A model generated the notes under the pieces. It had not been told where the DNA came from. It was given only the letters and a program-made list of their open reading frames with translations, and did not search any database. DNA of 64,000 nucleotides, taken from Solirubrobacteraceae bacterium (lineage in GTDB: Bacteria; Actinomycetota; Thermoleophilia; Solirubrobacterales; Solirubrobacteraceae). The position numbers and the translations under genes are program-made. The stretch is from contig JAUJOT010000003.1 of assembly GCA_030447505.1 (NCBI GenBank), positions 62,001 to 126,000 on the forward strand, in the 5' to 3' direction. This document shows, in pieces, positions 1 through 9,562 of this stretch; the stretch's first letter is position 1, and the number at the start of each line of letters is the position of its first letter.

Positions 1-2
1 CG

Positions 3-3000
3 TCGGCGTGCCGGACAGGGAACACGCGCGTGGTCTACGTCTCGCCGCTGAAGGCGCTCGCCTACGACATCGACCGCAACCTGCGCGCGCCGCTGCGCGG
101 GATCGGCGCGGACATCAGCGTCGCCGTGCGCACCGGAGACACGCCGCAGCGCGAGCGCGCGGCGATGCGCCGCAACCCGCCCGACATCCTCATCACGACG
201 CCCGAGTCGCTGTACCTCATGCTCTCGAGCGGGGCGCGCGAGATCCTCACGAACGTCGAGGCCGTGATCGTCGACGAGATCCACGCGGTGGCGGCGACGA
301 AGCGCGGCTCGCACCTCGCGCTGACGCTCGAGCGCCTGTCGGCATTGCAGGAGGGCGACCGCGACCCGCAGCGGATCGGTCTGTCGGCCACGCAGAACCC
401 GCTCGAGGAGATCGGGCGCTTCCTGGTCGGCCCGCGGCGCAGCTGCACGATCGTCGACGCCGGCGTGCGCAAGCCGCTTGACCTGCAGATCCACGTGCCG
501 GTCGAGTCGATGGTGGAGCCCGATCAGGGCGTGAGCCCGGACCCGCTCGACGCGATGATGGGCGGCGAGGCGACGCGGCGCTCGATCTGGCCCGCGATCT
601 ACCCGGAGATCCTCAAGCTCGTCCAGCAGCACCGCTCGACGATCGTCTTCGTCAACGCGCGCCGCGGCGCCGAGCGCCTCGCGCTGCGCCTCAACGAGCT
701 CGCAAACGCCGACCTGCCCGAAGGCGCGCCCGCCCGCGACGTCGCGCGCGCGCATCACGGCTCGCTGGCGCGCGAGGAGCGGGCGGTGGTCGAGGAGATG
801 CTCAAGGCCGGCGAGCTGCCGTGCCTCGTCGCGACGTCCTCGCTCGAGCTCGGCATCGACATGGGCGCCGTCGACCTCGTCCTGCAGGTCGAGTCGCCGA
901 AGTCGGTCGCGCGCGGGCTGCAGCGGATCGGCCGCGCCGGCCACAACGTGGGCGACGTCTCGAAGGGGCGCATCTTCCCGAAGTTCCGCGCCGACCTGCT
1001 CGAGTGCGCGGTCGTCTGCAAGCTGATGCGCGACGGCGAGATCGAGCCGACGGTCGTGCCCCGCAACGCCCTCGATGTGCTCGCCCAGCAGATCGTCTCG
1101 ATCGCCGCCAGCCGCGATGAAACGGATGCCGGCGCGATCGCCGTCGACGAGCTCTACGCGCTCGTCACGAGCACCCACTCCTACGCCGATCTGTCGCGCC
1201 CGCTGCTGGAGAACGTGCTCGACATGCTCGACGGGCGCTACCCGTCACAGGAGTTCGGCGAGCTGCGCGCGCGGATCGTCTGGGACCGCGTCGGCGGCAC
1301 GATCCGCGCGCGCAAGGGCGCGCGCCAGCTCGCGATCACGAACGCCGGCACGATTCCCGACCGCGGCCTGTTCAACGTCACGCTGCCCGACGGCCGCCGC
1401 GTCGGCGAGCTGGACGAGGAGATGGTCTACGAGGCGCGCGCGGGCCAGACGTTCCTGCTCGGCGCGAGCGCCTGGCGGATCGAGGAGATCGGCCGCGACC
1501 GCGTGATCGTCACCCCCGCGCCCGGCGCGCCGGGCGCGGTGCCGTTCTGGAAGGGCGACGGCGTCGGGCGGCCAAAGGAGCTGGGCAGGGCGATCGGCGC
1601 CTTCAGCCGCTGGGCCGTCGAGCAGGACGCCGAGACGCTGCAGGCCGACTACGACCTCGACGCGTTCGCGGCCAAGAACCTGCTCGCGTTCCTGCGCGAG
1701 CAGCAGGACGCCACGCGGGTGCTGCCGTCAGACCGCACGATCGTCGTCGAGCGCTTCCGCGACGAGATCGGCGACTGGCGCCTGTGCGTGCTCTCGCCCT
1801 ATGGCGGGCGGGTGCATGCCGCCTGGGGGCTGGCCCTCTCGCGCCGTATCCGCGAGCTGTACGGCCTCGAGTCGGACGCGATCTGGTCTGACGACGGCAT
1901 CATCGTGCACCTGCCCGACGCGGACGAGTTGCCGAGCGCAGAGCTCGTGCTCGTCGAGCCCGACGAGGTGCAGGACGCGGTCGTCGCCGAGCTCGCGTCG
2001 AGCGCGCTGTTCGGCGCGCGCTTTCGTGAGAACGCGGGCCGCGCGCTGTTGATTCCCCGCGCCTATCCCGGAAGGCGCACGCCGCTGTGGCAGCAGCGGC
2101 TGAAGTCGCAGTCGCTGCTGGAGGTCGCGAAGCGCTATCCGGACTTCCCGATCATCCTCGAGACCTACCGCGAGTGCCTGCGCGACGTGCTCGACGTTCC
2201 GGGGTTGCAGGAGCTCCTGCGCGGGCTGCACGCGCGCGAGCTGTCGCTCGTCGAGGTGCAGACGCCGACGGCGTCGCCGTTCGCCTCGTCGCTGTTGTTC
2301 GACTACGTCGCGACGTACATGTACGAGGGCGACCAGCCGAACGCCGAGCGTCGAGCGGCGGCGCTGTCGCTGGATCGCGACCTGCTGCGCGAGCTGCTCG
2401 GCCAGGAGGAGCTGCGCGAGCTGATCGACGCGGGCGCGCTGGACCGCGTCGAGGCCGACCTGCAGCATCGCTCGGACCGCACGCGTGCGGAGACGCGCGA
2501 CGCGCTGGCCGATGTCCTGCGGCGGGTCGGCGACCTGACGAGCGCCGAGGTCCGCGACCGCGTGCTCGCCGGAATCGACGCAGACGCGATGATCGAGGCG
2601 CTCGTCGCCGAGCGCCGGGCGATCTCGCTGCGCGTCGGCGGCGAGCAGCGCTGGGTCGCGGCCGACGACGCCGGCCTCTACCGCGATGCGCTCGGCGCGG
2701 TCCCGCCCGGCGGGCTGCCCGAGACGTTCCTCGCCGACGTGCCCGACGCGCTGGCGAAGCTCGTCGCGCGCTACGCGCGCACGCACGGGCCATTCACGAC
2801 CGACGAGCTGCGCGCGCGCTACGGGTTCGGCCCCGTCGCAGCGGTTCTCGAGCGCCTCGAGCGCGACGGGGACATCGTGCGCGGCGAGTTGCGCCCGGGC
2901 GGTCGGCCGGGCGAGCCGGAGTGGTGCGACAGCGAGGTGCTGCGGCGGCTTCGGCGCGCGTCGCTCGCCGCGCTGCGCAAGGAGATCGAGCCGGCCGAGC

Positions 3001-4262
3001 AGCGCGCGCTGGCGGCGTTTCTGCCCTCGTGGCAGGGCGTCGACCGCCATCCCGCGGCGGGCGCCGGCATCGACCGGCTGCGCGAGGTGCTCGTCTCGCT
3101 GCAGGGACTCGCGCTGCCCGCCGAGGTCTGGGAGCGCGACGTGCTGCCGCGCCGCGTCGGCGCGTACTCGCCGACCTGGATCGATCAGCTCTGCGCCTCC
3201 GGCGAGGTCGTCTGGCTGGGCGCCGGCACGCTCGGCCGCTCGACCGGGCGGGTCGCGCTGTACTTCCGCGAGGACGCCGAGGCGATCGGGCGGGTGGCGC
3301 CGCCGCGGGGCGCGACCGCGCCGGGCGAGGCCGGGCACGACCTGATCCGCGAGCGCCTGCTCGCGGCGCCGTGCTTCTTCACCGATCTGCTCGCCGACGT
3401 CGCGCTCGAGCCCGAGCAGGTACAGGAGGCGCTGTGGGATCTCGTCTGGGCGGGCGAGGTGAGCAACGATTCGTTCGCTCCGCTGCGCGCGCCGCGGCTG
3501 GCGCTCGCCCGCGCGCGGCAGCGCGCGCCGCGCCACACGACGCGCCGCTTCGGCGCGCGGCGCAGCGGCTCCCAGCCCAACACCCACGCGCACCCGCCCG
3601 GCCGCTGGGCGCGCACCGACACGATCTTCCGACGCGAGCCCGAGCCTGGTCAGCGACGGCGCACGCAGGCCGAGCTGCTGCTCGAGCGCTACGGGATCGT
3701 CACCCGCGAGCAGGTCCTCGCCGAGGGCGTCGCCGGCGGCTTCGCGCTCCTCTACGACGTGCTGTCGCAGCTCGAGACGCTCGGCCTCTGTCGCCGCGGC
3801 TACTTCGTCGAGGGCCTCGGCGGCGCGCAGTTCGCGCTGCCCGGCGCGGTCGAGCGGCTGCGTGCGCAGAAGGTCGTCGAGGAGGCGCCGCCGCTCGTGC
3901 TCGCCGCGACCGATCCGGCGCAGCCCTACGGCGCGGCGCTGCCGTGGCCCAAGCGGGCCGACGAGGATCAGCCGTCGCGCCGGGCGGCGCGCGTGGGCGG
4001 CGCCTACGTCGTGCTCGCCGGCGCCGAGCCCGTCCTCTACGTCGAGAAGGGCGGCCGCGCGATCGTGACGCTCGTCGACGCCGGCGACCCGCGCCTGCGC
4101 GCGGCCTTCGAGGCGCTCGCGCAGTTCGTCATCGCCGGGCGCGGGCGCAAGCTCTCGCTCGAGCGCATCGACGGCGAGCCGGTCGTCGGCTCGCCGCTGG
4201 AGCCGATGCTGATCGAGCTCGGCTTCCGCGGCGGGCCGCGCAGGCTCACGCTGAGCGCCTGA
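3..4262 (+). CDS. lhr: Long Lhr-type DEAD/DEAH superfamily 2 helicase (5' end outside window)
   Basis: Large ATP-dependent 3'-5' nucleic acid helicase implicated in DNA repair and RNA/DNA hybrid unwinding. The reading frame is open to the left edge, so the N-terminus with the Walker A motif is missing. Seen here: VYVSPLKALA (motif Ia region), DEIH box near nt 273, the SAT motif near nt 384, and the helicase-2 block VATSSLELGIDMG followed by QRIGRAGH near nt 826-950. The remaining roughly 1,100 residues match the extended C-terminal half of the long actinobacterial Lhr proteins rather than the short Lhr core. About 1,420 residues are visible. The next gene lies 81 bp downstream with its own ribosome-binding site. 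Confidence 0.93.
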   Translation, partial: SACRTGNTRVVYVSPLKALAYDIDRNLRAPLRGIGADISVAVRTGDTPQRERAAMRRNPPDILITTPESLYLMLSSGAREILTNVEAVIVDEIHAVAATKRGSHLALTLERLSALQEGDRDPQRIGLSATQNPLEEIGRFLVGPRRSCTIVDAGVRKPLDLQIHVPVESMVEPDQGVSPDPLDAMMGGEATRRSIWPAIYPEILKLVQQHRSTIVFVNARRGAERLALRLNELANADLPEGAPARDVARAHHGSLAREERAVVEEMLKAGELPCLVATSSLELGIDMGAVDLVLQVESPKSVARGLQRIGRAGHNVGDVSKGRIFPKFRADLLECAVVCKLMRDGEIEPTVVPRNALDVLAQQIVSIAASRDETDAGAIAVDELYALVTSTHSYADLSRPLLENVLDMLDGRYPSQEFGELRARIVWDRVGGTIRARKGARQLAITNAGTIPDRGLFNVTLPDGRRVGELDEEMVYEARAGQTFLLGASAWRIEEIGRDRVIVTPAPGAPGAVPFWKGDGVGRPKELGRAIGAFSRWAVEQDAETLQADYDLDAFAAKNLLAFLREQQDATRVLPSDRTIVVERFRDEIGDWRLCVLSPYGGRVHAAWGLALSRRIRELYGLESDAIWSDDGIIVHLPDADELPSAELVLVEPDEVQDAVVAELASSALFGARFRENAGRALLIPRAYPGRRTPLWQQRLKSQSLLEVAKRYPDFPIILETYRECLRDVLDVPGLQELLRGLHARELSLVEVQTPTASPFASSLLFDYVATYMYEGDQPNAERRAAALSLDRDLLRELLGQEELRELIDAGALDRVEADLQHRSDRTRAETRDALADVLRRVGDLTSAEVRDRVLAGIDADAMIEALVAERRAISLRVGGEQRWVAADDAGLYRDALGAVPPGGLPETFLADVPDALAKLVARYARTHGPFTTDELRARYGFGPVAAVLERLERDGDIVRGELRPGGRPGEPEWCDSEVLRRLRRASLAALRKEIEPAEQRALAAFLPSWQGVDRHPAAGAGIDRLREVLVSLQGLALPAEVWERDVLPRRVGAYSPTWIDQLCASGEVVWLGAGTLGRSTGRVALYFREDAEAIGRVAPPRGATAPGEAGHDLIRERLLAAPCFFTDLLADVALEPEQVQEALWDLVWAGEVSNDSFAPLRAPRLALARARQRAPRHTTRRFGARRSGSQPNTHAHPPGRWARTDTIFRREPEPGQRRRTQAELLLERYGIVTREQVLAEGVAGGFALLYDVLSQLETLGLCRRGYFVEGLGGAQFALPGAVERLRAQKVVEEAPPLVLAATDPAQPYGAALPWPKRADEDQPSRRAARVGGAYVVLAGAEPVLYVEKGGRAIVTLVDAGDPRLRAAFEALAQFVIAGRGRKLSLERIDGEPVVGSPLEPMLIELGFRGGPRRLTLSA

Positions 4263-4343
4263 GCGTTGGAGGATGGAACCTGACCTCGCGGCGTGGGATG
4301 CTGGCGCGCACGCGAACTTCCCGACACCCCGAAGGAGACAGCG

Positions 4344-4703
4344 ATGATCAGCGGGCTCGACTTCGTGGCGATCCCCTCGCAGGACTCAGAGCGCTCGCGC
4401 GCGTTCTACGTCGAGACGCTCGGGCTGCGGCCCGACGACCACGCCCGCTTCGAGGTCTGGGCGGGCGACACGTGCTTCGGGATCTGGCAGCCCGAGCGCC
4501 TCGGAATGCCGTTCGCAGCGCAGAAGAACGCCCACCTCGCGCTGCACGTCGACGACGTCGCGGCGGCGCGCGCGCAGCTCGAGGCCAAGGGCGTGACCTT
4601 CGCCGGCGAGACGTTCGACACCGGCGTGTGCCAGATGGCGCTCTTCACCGATCCCGACGGCAACGACCTCATGTTGCACAGCCGCTACGCGCCGCGCGAG
4701 TGA
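4344..4703 (+). CDS. VOC (glyoxalase/bleomycin-resistance) superfamily protein
   Basis: A small 119-residue single-domain protein of the vicinal oxygen chelate fold; substrate unknown. The start ISGLDFVAI and the FYVETLGL helix, then HLALHVDD and the end TDPDGNDLML, are the two beta-alpha-beta-beta-beta modules typical of the family. A longer frame exists upstream, but the ATG at 4344 is preceded by AAGGAG at 4332-4337, so this start is preferred. It follows lhr on the same strand and converges with the next gene 10 bp away. Members act as lyases, isomerases, dioxygenases or drug-binding proteins, and nothing here decides between these. Confidence 0.85.
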   Translation: MISGLDFVAIPSQDSERSRAFYVETLGLRPDDHARFEVWAGDTCFGIWQPERLGMPFAAQKNAHLALHVDDVAAARAQLEAKGVTFAGETFDTGVCQMALFTDPDGNDLMLHSRYAPRE

Positions 4704-4713
4704 GTGCCGGCGC

Positions 4714-5805
4714 TCAGCCTCGCGACGAGCGGACCGCGGCCGCCTCGATCTTCTCCAGCCACTGTGCGACGGCGTCCTCGCCGAGCAGGTCTGCGGTCAG
4801 CCGGGCGGGCAGCTTGAGGAACATCCGCTGCGCCTGCCACTGTCGGCTGTAGGAGGCCGGACCGAGCAGGATCACGCGGTGGCCGTCGAGCACCGGGATG
4901 TCGGCCGGCATGCCCTCGTTCCAGATCCACGTATGGCTGAGCGACATGTCGGCCGGATCGGGCAGCTCGCCGCCGGGTTGCAGCGCCTCGAACGTGAAGA
5001 GGTTCCAGCCGCCCGTCACGGTCTCGTCGATCTGCTGCGGCCCCTCGCCCCGCGCGACCGCGACGGCCGCCTTCGAGACGCGCGGCTCGTCGCGCGGGAA
5101 CTCGTCCATCAGCAGGGTGTTGAGTTGGAAGTTCTCGACGATCCCGCTCATCCGACCGATGATCCCGCTGCGCGTCGCCGGCTCGATCGCGACGTACGGC
5201 TCGTCGTGCAGCACGCTCAGCATCGCGCGCAGCCAGCCGGCCGCCTCGTGGACGTCCTCGATCCGTTCGGCGATCGGCGCGAGCTCCTGCGCCTCGGCGC
5301 GCGCCTCGGGATCGACGGAGAACAGCGCGATCGCACCCGGCCAGACCTCGTGCAGGCGCTGCCATGCCGTCGCCGCGGCCGGCCTGCGCCCAGCGGCCTC
5401 GTTCAGCGCCTGCGCCCCGCGCTCGGCGAGCCACTCCTCGGCCTCGTCCTCGTCGAGCTGCTCGGGCGGCTCGCCGACCTCCGCGCGCGCCTCGTCGGCG
5501 ATGTCGGCGCAGACGGGCAGCGTCTGCTGCAGCGCGCCGAGCATCGCGGCGCGCGCCGGCCGCGGGTCCTGACCGGCCTCGATCATCGCGCCGACGACGC
5601 GCGAGGCGACGCCGGCCGGCTCGGGATCGAGCGAGTTCAGGCCGGAGGCGAGCGTCGCCATCGCCTGGCGCGACTCGGCCGGCGACGCGCGGCCGATCGA
5701 CGGCCCGAGCGTCTGGATGAGGCGGTCGGCGCGACCGTCGGTCCAGGTGTTGCTGCCGAGCGCGTCGAGCAGCTCACGGGCGGTGGAGACGATCTCGGTG
5801 GCCAC
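4714..5805 (-). CDS. Conserved-looking protein of unknown function, 363 aa
   Basis: I do not recognise a family. The protein is soluble, acidic and alanine-rich, mostly helical by composition in its first 200 residues, with no signal peptide or membrane segment. The C-terminal third is richer in aromatic residues (WNLFTFEALQ, SLSHTWIWNEG, SYSRQWQAQRMFLKLPA) and may form a separate folded domain. The start is taken as GTG at 5805 because TACTGT at 5818-5813 ends 8 nt before it; a GTG three codons upstream at 5814 is the alternative but overlaps that hexamer. It is convergent with the VOC gene and divergent from a membrane protein. Confidence 0.7.
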   Translation of the reverse strand: MATEIVSTARELLDALGSNTWTDGRADRLIQTLGPSIGRASPAESRQAMATLASGLNSLDPEPAGVASRVVGAMIEAGQDPRPARAAMLGALQQTLPVCADIADEARAEVGEPPEQLDEDEAEEWLAERGAQALNEAAGRRPAAATAWQRLHEVWPGAIALFSVDPEARAEAQELAPIAERIEDVHEAAGWLRAMLSVLHDEPYVAIEPATRSGIIGRMSGIVENFQLNTLLMDEFPRDEPRVSKAAVAVARGEGPQQIDETVTGGWNLFTFEALQPGGELPDPADMSLSHTWIWNEGMPADIPVLDGHRVILLGPASYSRQWQAQRMFLKLPARLTADLLGEDAVAQWLEKIEAAAVRSSRG

Positions 5806-5812
5806 GCCCAGC

Positions 5813-5818
5813 ACAGTA
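5813..5818 (-). promoter_or_regulatory. Candidate -10 element (TACTGT) for a leaderless gene
   Basis: TACTGT on the minus strand ends 8 nt before the GTG at 5805. No clear -35 is visible. It is supported by the same geometry at many other genes in the window. Confidence 0.5.
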
Positions 5819-5957
5819 GTCGGTTCTCCGCGTCATGCTCACGCGTCGAACGGCAGCGCTGCGGTGTGGCGGCTGCGCACGTCAGGCCGCGCGTCGGCGA
5901 CGCGGCGGACCAGGAAACGGGCTCAGGCACCGCTGTAGCCTTCGGCTCTTGCAGCTG

Positions 5958-7304
5958 ATGCCGCTACGTCTTGCGTACGGCTTATCCGCTGCAGCTGCTG
6001 CGACGGTCGTCATCGTCGCGTCGACGCCGAGTCGACCGCCGACCTATGACACGCGTTGGCAGCTGTTGTGGGGCGAGCAGATCGCCGGCGCGGACATCCC
6101 CGAGTACGCGACGGGGCCTACCGCTCATCCGCTGATCATCGCGCTCGGCGCGATCTTCTCGATCGTGCAGCGTCTGACGGGGCTCGGCGACCGTCTCGCC
6201 GACGACGCGATCAGAGCGCTGACCGTCTTCGCATTCCTTGCTGCAGCGCTCGCGATCGGCTTGCTCACGTCGCGTATCGCCGGCGCCCTCGCGGGAGCGG
6301 TGACCGCTGCGATCGTGCTGACCCGTCCCTTCCTCGTCGAGTCCGCAGTGGTGGCCGTCTTTGACGTCGTCTTCGTAGCGATCGTCGCGTGGGCGGTGCT
6401 CGCGACGTACGAGCGGCGCTGGACCGCGGCGCTCGTTCTGCTGCTCGCTGCGGGACTGGTCCGCCCGGAGGCCTGGCTGTTCAGTCTCGTCGTCGCTGCG
6501 GTGATGCTGCGGTCTGGCGAGCCGGTCCGCGCGCCCGCGGCGGCGCTCGCGGTCGCCGCGCCGGTGCTGTGGGTCCTACTCGACTTCGCCGTGACGGGTG
6601 ACCCGCTGCACTCGTTCACCGCCACTCGCAACGCTGCTGCCGAGCTCGGCCGAGACCGAGGACCGCTCGACGCCGTGCTGCTCGCCCCAGTGCGCGTCGG
6701 TCAGGTCGTGGGACGCGAGATCGCGCTGCTGCTGCTCGTCGGGCTTGCCCTTGCCGTCTTCCGCCGGCCGGTCTCGATGCGCACCCGGCAGGCGATATCG
6801 GCCTTCGTCGTATCGGTGCTCGCGTACTTCCTCGTCAACGCCTGGGGGACGTCGATCCTCGCCCGGTACCTCTTGGCGCCGGCGCTGCTTGGCCTGCCAC
6901 TGATCGGGCTGATGCTCGGGCGCGTTCTCCCCGATCGAGCGATGCGCCGGGGGCCCGAGCAGTACCTTGCCGCGGCGCTGCTGCTGGGGCTCAGCGTGAC
7001 GCTCGGCGCACGCGCCGCGTCCTTGCGCCACATCTCCGACGCCGGCCGCGCCGAGGCGCGCCAGGCGGCCGCCCTGCATCTGGCGATCGACCGCCTGAGC
7101 GGCTGCCGGTCGGTATCGACGAACGACTTCTTCGTCGTCGTCGACGTCGCGCGCCGGCTCGACCTCAGTCCGGCGCAGGTGCGGCTCGTCGAGGCGAACG
7201 GCGGCGAGACCAGACCGGCCGTGACGGCACTGGCAGGTGACGGATCGGGGCGACGCGAGCGGATCGGGTCGATCGCCGTCTCCGGAGCCTGCACTCCACG
7301 CTGA
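5958..7304 (+). CDS. Polytopic membrane protein, glycosyltransferase-39/ArnT-like
   Basis: An integral membrane protein of about 448 residues with roughly ten hydrophobic segments. It begins with an N-terminal segment (LAYGLSAAAAATVVIVA), then a first extracytoplasmic loop containing TYDTRWQLLWGEQI. That loop's aspartate-containing motif, the chain of short helices and a soluble C-terminal tail resemble GT-C fold enzymes that use polyprenyl-linked sugars. This is inference from topology, since no diagnostic signature is complete. The start is ATG 5958; TAGCCT at 5936-5941 ends 8 nt before an in-frame TTG at 5949, which could be the real leaderless start. The 3' end lies 18 bp from a convergent oxidase gene. 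Confidence 0.7.
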   Translation: MPLRLAYGLSAAAAATVVIVASTPSRPPTYDTRWQLLWGEQIAGADIPEYATGPTAHPLIIALGAIFSIVQRLTGLGDRLADDAIRALTVFAFLAAALAIGLLTSRIAGALAGAVTAAIVLTRPFLVESAVVAVFDVVFVAIVAWAVLATYERRWTAALVLLLAAGLVRPEAWLFSLVVAAVMLRSGEPVRAPAAALAVAAPVLWVLLDFAVTGDPLHSFTATRNAAAELGRDRGPLDAVLLAPVRVGQVVGREIALLLLVGLALAVFRRPVSMRTRQAISAFVVSVLAYFLVNAWGTSILARYLLAPALLGLPLIGLMLGRVLPDRAMRRGPEQYLAAALLLGLSVTLGARAASLRHISDAGRAEARQAAALHLAIDRLSGCRSVSTNDFFVVVDVARRLDLSPAQVRLVEANGGETRPAVTALAGDGSGRRERIGSIAVSGACTPR

Positions 7305-7322
7305 GTCGAGATCGGACTGCGC

Positions 7323-8651
7323 CTACGGCAGCTTCTTGCCGGGGTTCAGCAGCCCCTTCGGATCGAGGGCATGCTTGATCGCGCGCTGCGCCGCGACGGC
7401 GGCGGGTGCCCACTGCCGTGTCAGCTGGCCGCGCTTGAGCACGCCGATCCCGTGCTCGCCGCTGACCGTGCCGCCCAGTCGCAGGGCGAGCTCGAAGAGC
7501 TCCTGCGCGGCCTCGCCGGCGCGGCCCCGCTGGGCCTCGTCGGCGGGGTCGAGCAGAAAGGTCGCGTGCAGGTTCCCGTCCCCCGCGTGTCCCCACGAGC
7601 ACGCCTCGAGGTCGTGGCGCGCGCCGATCTGCACGGTCTGCGCGATCGCCTCCTCGAGCCGATCGACGGGCACGCCGATGTCCTCCGACAGCTTCGCCCC
7701 GCGCGCCGCGGCGACCGCGAGCGAGACGCCGTCACGCCAGCGCCAGACGGCGCGCGCGACGTCGTCGGGTGCGTGCACCGCCGCGGCGCCCGGCGCCAGT
7801 GCCTCGCGCAGCTCGTCGCGCACGCGCGCGGCCTCCGCGCTGGCACCGTCGGCCTCCGCGATCACGACGAAGCCGCGCAGCGCGCCGAGCGGGAACGCCG
7901 CGCCTGCGGCACGCATCGCGCCCTCGTCGAAGAACTCGAGTGCCGCGGGAAGCGAGCCGCTTTCGAGCACGCGCAGGATCGCAGCGCAGCCGGCGGCGGC
8001 GCCGGGGTAGGCGGCGACGACGGGCAACTGCGCCTCGGGCGCGGGCGTCAGCCGCAGCCAGGCCGCGGTGACGATCCCGAGCGTTCCCTCCGAGCCGGTC
8101 AGCAGCGCGCGCACGTCATAGCCCGCGACGTCCTTGCGCAGCGGGCCGCCGACGCGCACGAGCTCGCCCGGCGCGAGCACGGCCTCGATCCCGGTCACCC
8201 AGTCGCCGGTCGCGCCGTACTTGAAGGCGTGCGGCCCGCCGGCGTTCGTCGCGATCGTGCCGCCGAGCTGCGACTGCTCGGGTGCGCCGGGATCGGGCGG
8301 GAAGCTGAGGCCGTTCTCGCGCGCGAGCCGCGCGATCGTGGCGGTCGTGACGCCGGCCTCGGCCTCCATGCGCCAGAGCTGGGGCTCGAAGGAGCGGACG
8401 GCGGTCAGGCGTCCGAGCGACACCGCCACCGCGCCGGCCTGCAGGACCGCGGCGCCGCCGGCGAGGCCGCTGCGCCCGCCGACCGGAACGAGCGCGACGT
8501 CGTTGGCGTAGCACCACGCCACGACCGCGGCGACCTCGCTGGCGCTCGCGGGGCGCACGAGGGTCGCGCGAACGCCGGGGACGGCGATGTCGCCGACGAC
8601 CGTGTCGTGCTCGACGTGTGCGGCGCCGACGATGCGCTCGAGCTCGTGCAT
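7323..8651 (-). CDS. FAD-linked oxidase, GlcD/D-lactate dehydrogenase type
   Basis: A flavoprotein oxidising a 2-hydroxy acid such as glycolate or D-lactate. The N-terminal FAD_binding_4 domain is marked by VPVGGRSGLAGGA and GGTIATNAGGPHAFKYGATGDWV. The C-terminal FAD-oxidase domain contains GHAGDGNLHATFLLD and GEHGIGVLKRG, both hallmarks of the GlcD family. At 442 residues it is close to the usual size. There is no adjacent glcE or glcF (iron-sulfur subunit), so it probably works as a single-subunit dehydrogenase. Start ATG 8651 (HELERIV); a TTG start at 8675 is possible. Divergent from the nei gene. Confidence 0.9.
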   Translation of the reverse strand: MHELERIVGAAHVEHDTVVGDIAVPGVRATLVRPASASEVAAVVAWCYANDVALVPVGGRSGLAGGAAVLQAGAVAVSLGRLTAVRSFEPQLWRMEAEAGVTTATIARLARENGLSFPPDPGAPEQSQLGGTIATNAGGPHAFKYGATGDWVTGIEAVLAPGELVRVGGPLRKDVAGYDVRALLTGSEGTLGIVTAAWLRLTPAPEAQLPVVAAYPGAAAGCAAILRVLESGSLPAALEFFDEGAMRAAGAAFPLGALRGFVVIAEADGASAEAARVRDELREALAPGAAAVHAPDDVARAVWRWRDGVSLAVAAARGAKLSEDIGVPVDRLEEAIAQTVQIGARHDLEACSWGHAGDGNLHATFLLDPADEAQRGRAGEAAQELFELALRLGGTVSGEHGIGVLKRGQLTRQWAPAAVAAQRAIKHALDPKGLLNPGKKLP

Positions 8652-8775
8652 GGCGTGCGCGGATGGTGACCGCAATCGAGCCCTACCGCGAGCTGCGGAT
8701 CTCTCAGCCGCCGCGGCAAGTGTTCGTGTTCCCGCTGCAAACGCGCGGCCCGCGCTCGGTGCGCTGCAGGCTCCC

Positions 8776-8781
8776 TAGTCT
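8776..8781 (+). promoter_or_regulatory. Candidate -10 element (TAGTCT) for nei
   Basis: TAGTCT ends 8 nt before the ATG at 8789, leaving almost no 5' leader. The GGGAG between them could act as a weak Shine-Dalgarno if transcription starts further upstream. Confidence 0.5.
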
Positions 8782-8788
8782 GGGAGAC

Positions 8789-9562
8789 ATGCCCGAGGGC
8801 GACACGATCCACTACGCGGCGCGGCGCATCCGCTCGCTCGTCGACGGTCGGGTCCCGGAGATCGCGCACCCCCACCCGCGCCTGCGCGGTGAGCGCTGGC
8901 CCGAGAAGCTCGTGGGGCGCGCCGTGACCCGCGTCGACGCCCACGGCAAGCACCTCTTCGTGCACTTCGAGGGCGAGCTCGCGATCCACTCGCACCTGCG
9001 CATGAGCGGGTCCTGGGGCACCTACCGGCCCGGTCAGCGCTGGCGCCGGGCGCAGCACCGGGCCTGGCTCGTGCTGCGCAGCGACGAGGGCGAGGTGGTC
9101 CAGTTCGACGGGCCGGTCCTCGAGCTGCTGACCGAGTCGCGCACGCGCTTGGAGCGCCGCCTGTCGATGCTCGGACCCGACATCCTCGCCGCCGAGCTCG
9201 ACGAGCCCGCGATCATCGCGCGGCTGCGCGCAGACGACCAGACGCGCCCGATCGGCGACGCCCTGCTCGACCAGCGCACGATCGCGGGGATCGGCAACCT
9301 CTGGAAGTGCGAGGGCTGCTTCGCGGCGGCGATCGACCCGTGGCGGCCGACCGGCCGCGTCAGCGACGACGAGGCGCTGGCGATCATCCGCGCCGCGCGA
9401 GCCCGGATGCAGCAGTCGGCGCTGGACGGGATGCAGGACGCACATCGCGTCATCCATGCCGGGGCCGGGCGCCCGTGCCCGCGCTGCGGCGCCCCGATCC
9501 GCAGCCGCGGGCAGGGCGACGACAACCGCATCACCTACTGGTGCGCCGGGTGCCAGCGGTGA
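8789..9562 (+). CDS. nei: Endonuclease VIII/formamidopyrimidine-DNA glycosylase family protein (Nei-type)
   Basis: A base-excision repair glycosylase/AP lyase removing oxidised bases. After loss of Met the chain begins PEGDTIHYAARRI: Pro2 is the catalytic nucleophile and Glu3 the second catalytic residue. PEGDT is typical of actinobacterial Nei rather than MutM (PELPE). The helix-two-turn-helix region contains DQRTIAGIGNLW, and the C-terminal zinc finger is complete: CPRCG, then CAGCQ. Length 257 residues. The longer frame upstream is ignored because Pro must follow the initiator Met. The stop codon overlaps the GTG start of the next gene (GTGA), which implies translational coupling. Confidence 0.93.
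   Translation: MPEGDTIHYAARRIRSLVDGRVPEIAHPHPRLRGERWPEKLVGRAVTRVDAHGKHLFVHFEGELAIHSHLRMSGSWGTYRPGQRWRRAQHRAWLVLRSDEGEVVQFDGPVLELLTESRTRLERRLSMLGPDILAAELDEPAIIARLRADDQTRPIGDALLDQRTIAGIGNLWKCEGCFAAAIDPWRPTGRVSDDEALAIIRAARARMQQSALDGMQDAHRVIHAGAGRPCPRCGAPIRSRGQGDDNRITYWCAGCQR

Noticed and set aside
1728-3593. Long minus-strand open frame (about 620 codons) inside lhr
   Set aside because: Composition-driven shadow: Arg/Ala/Gln-rich, no domains, fully inside a conserved helicase gene. Very GC-rich DNA gives such frames everywhere.
2087-4852. A 921-codon plus-strand frame overlapping lhr and the VOC gene
   Set aside because: Arg/Ala/Gly-rich shadow frame that spans two real genes.
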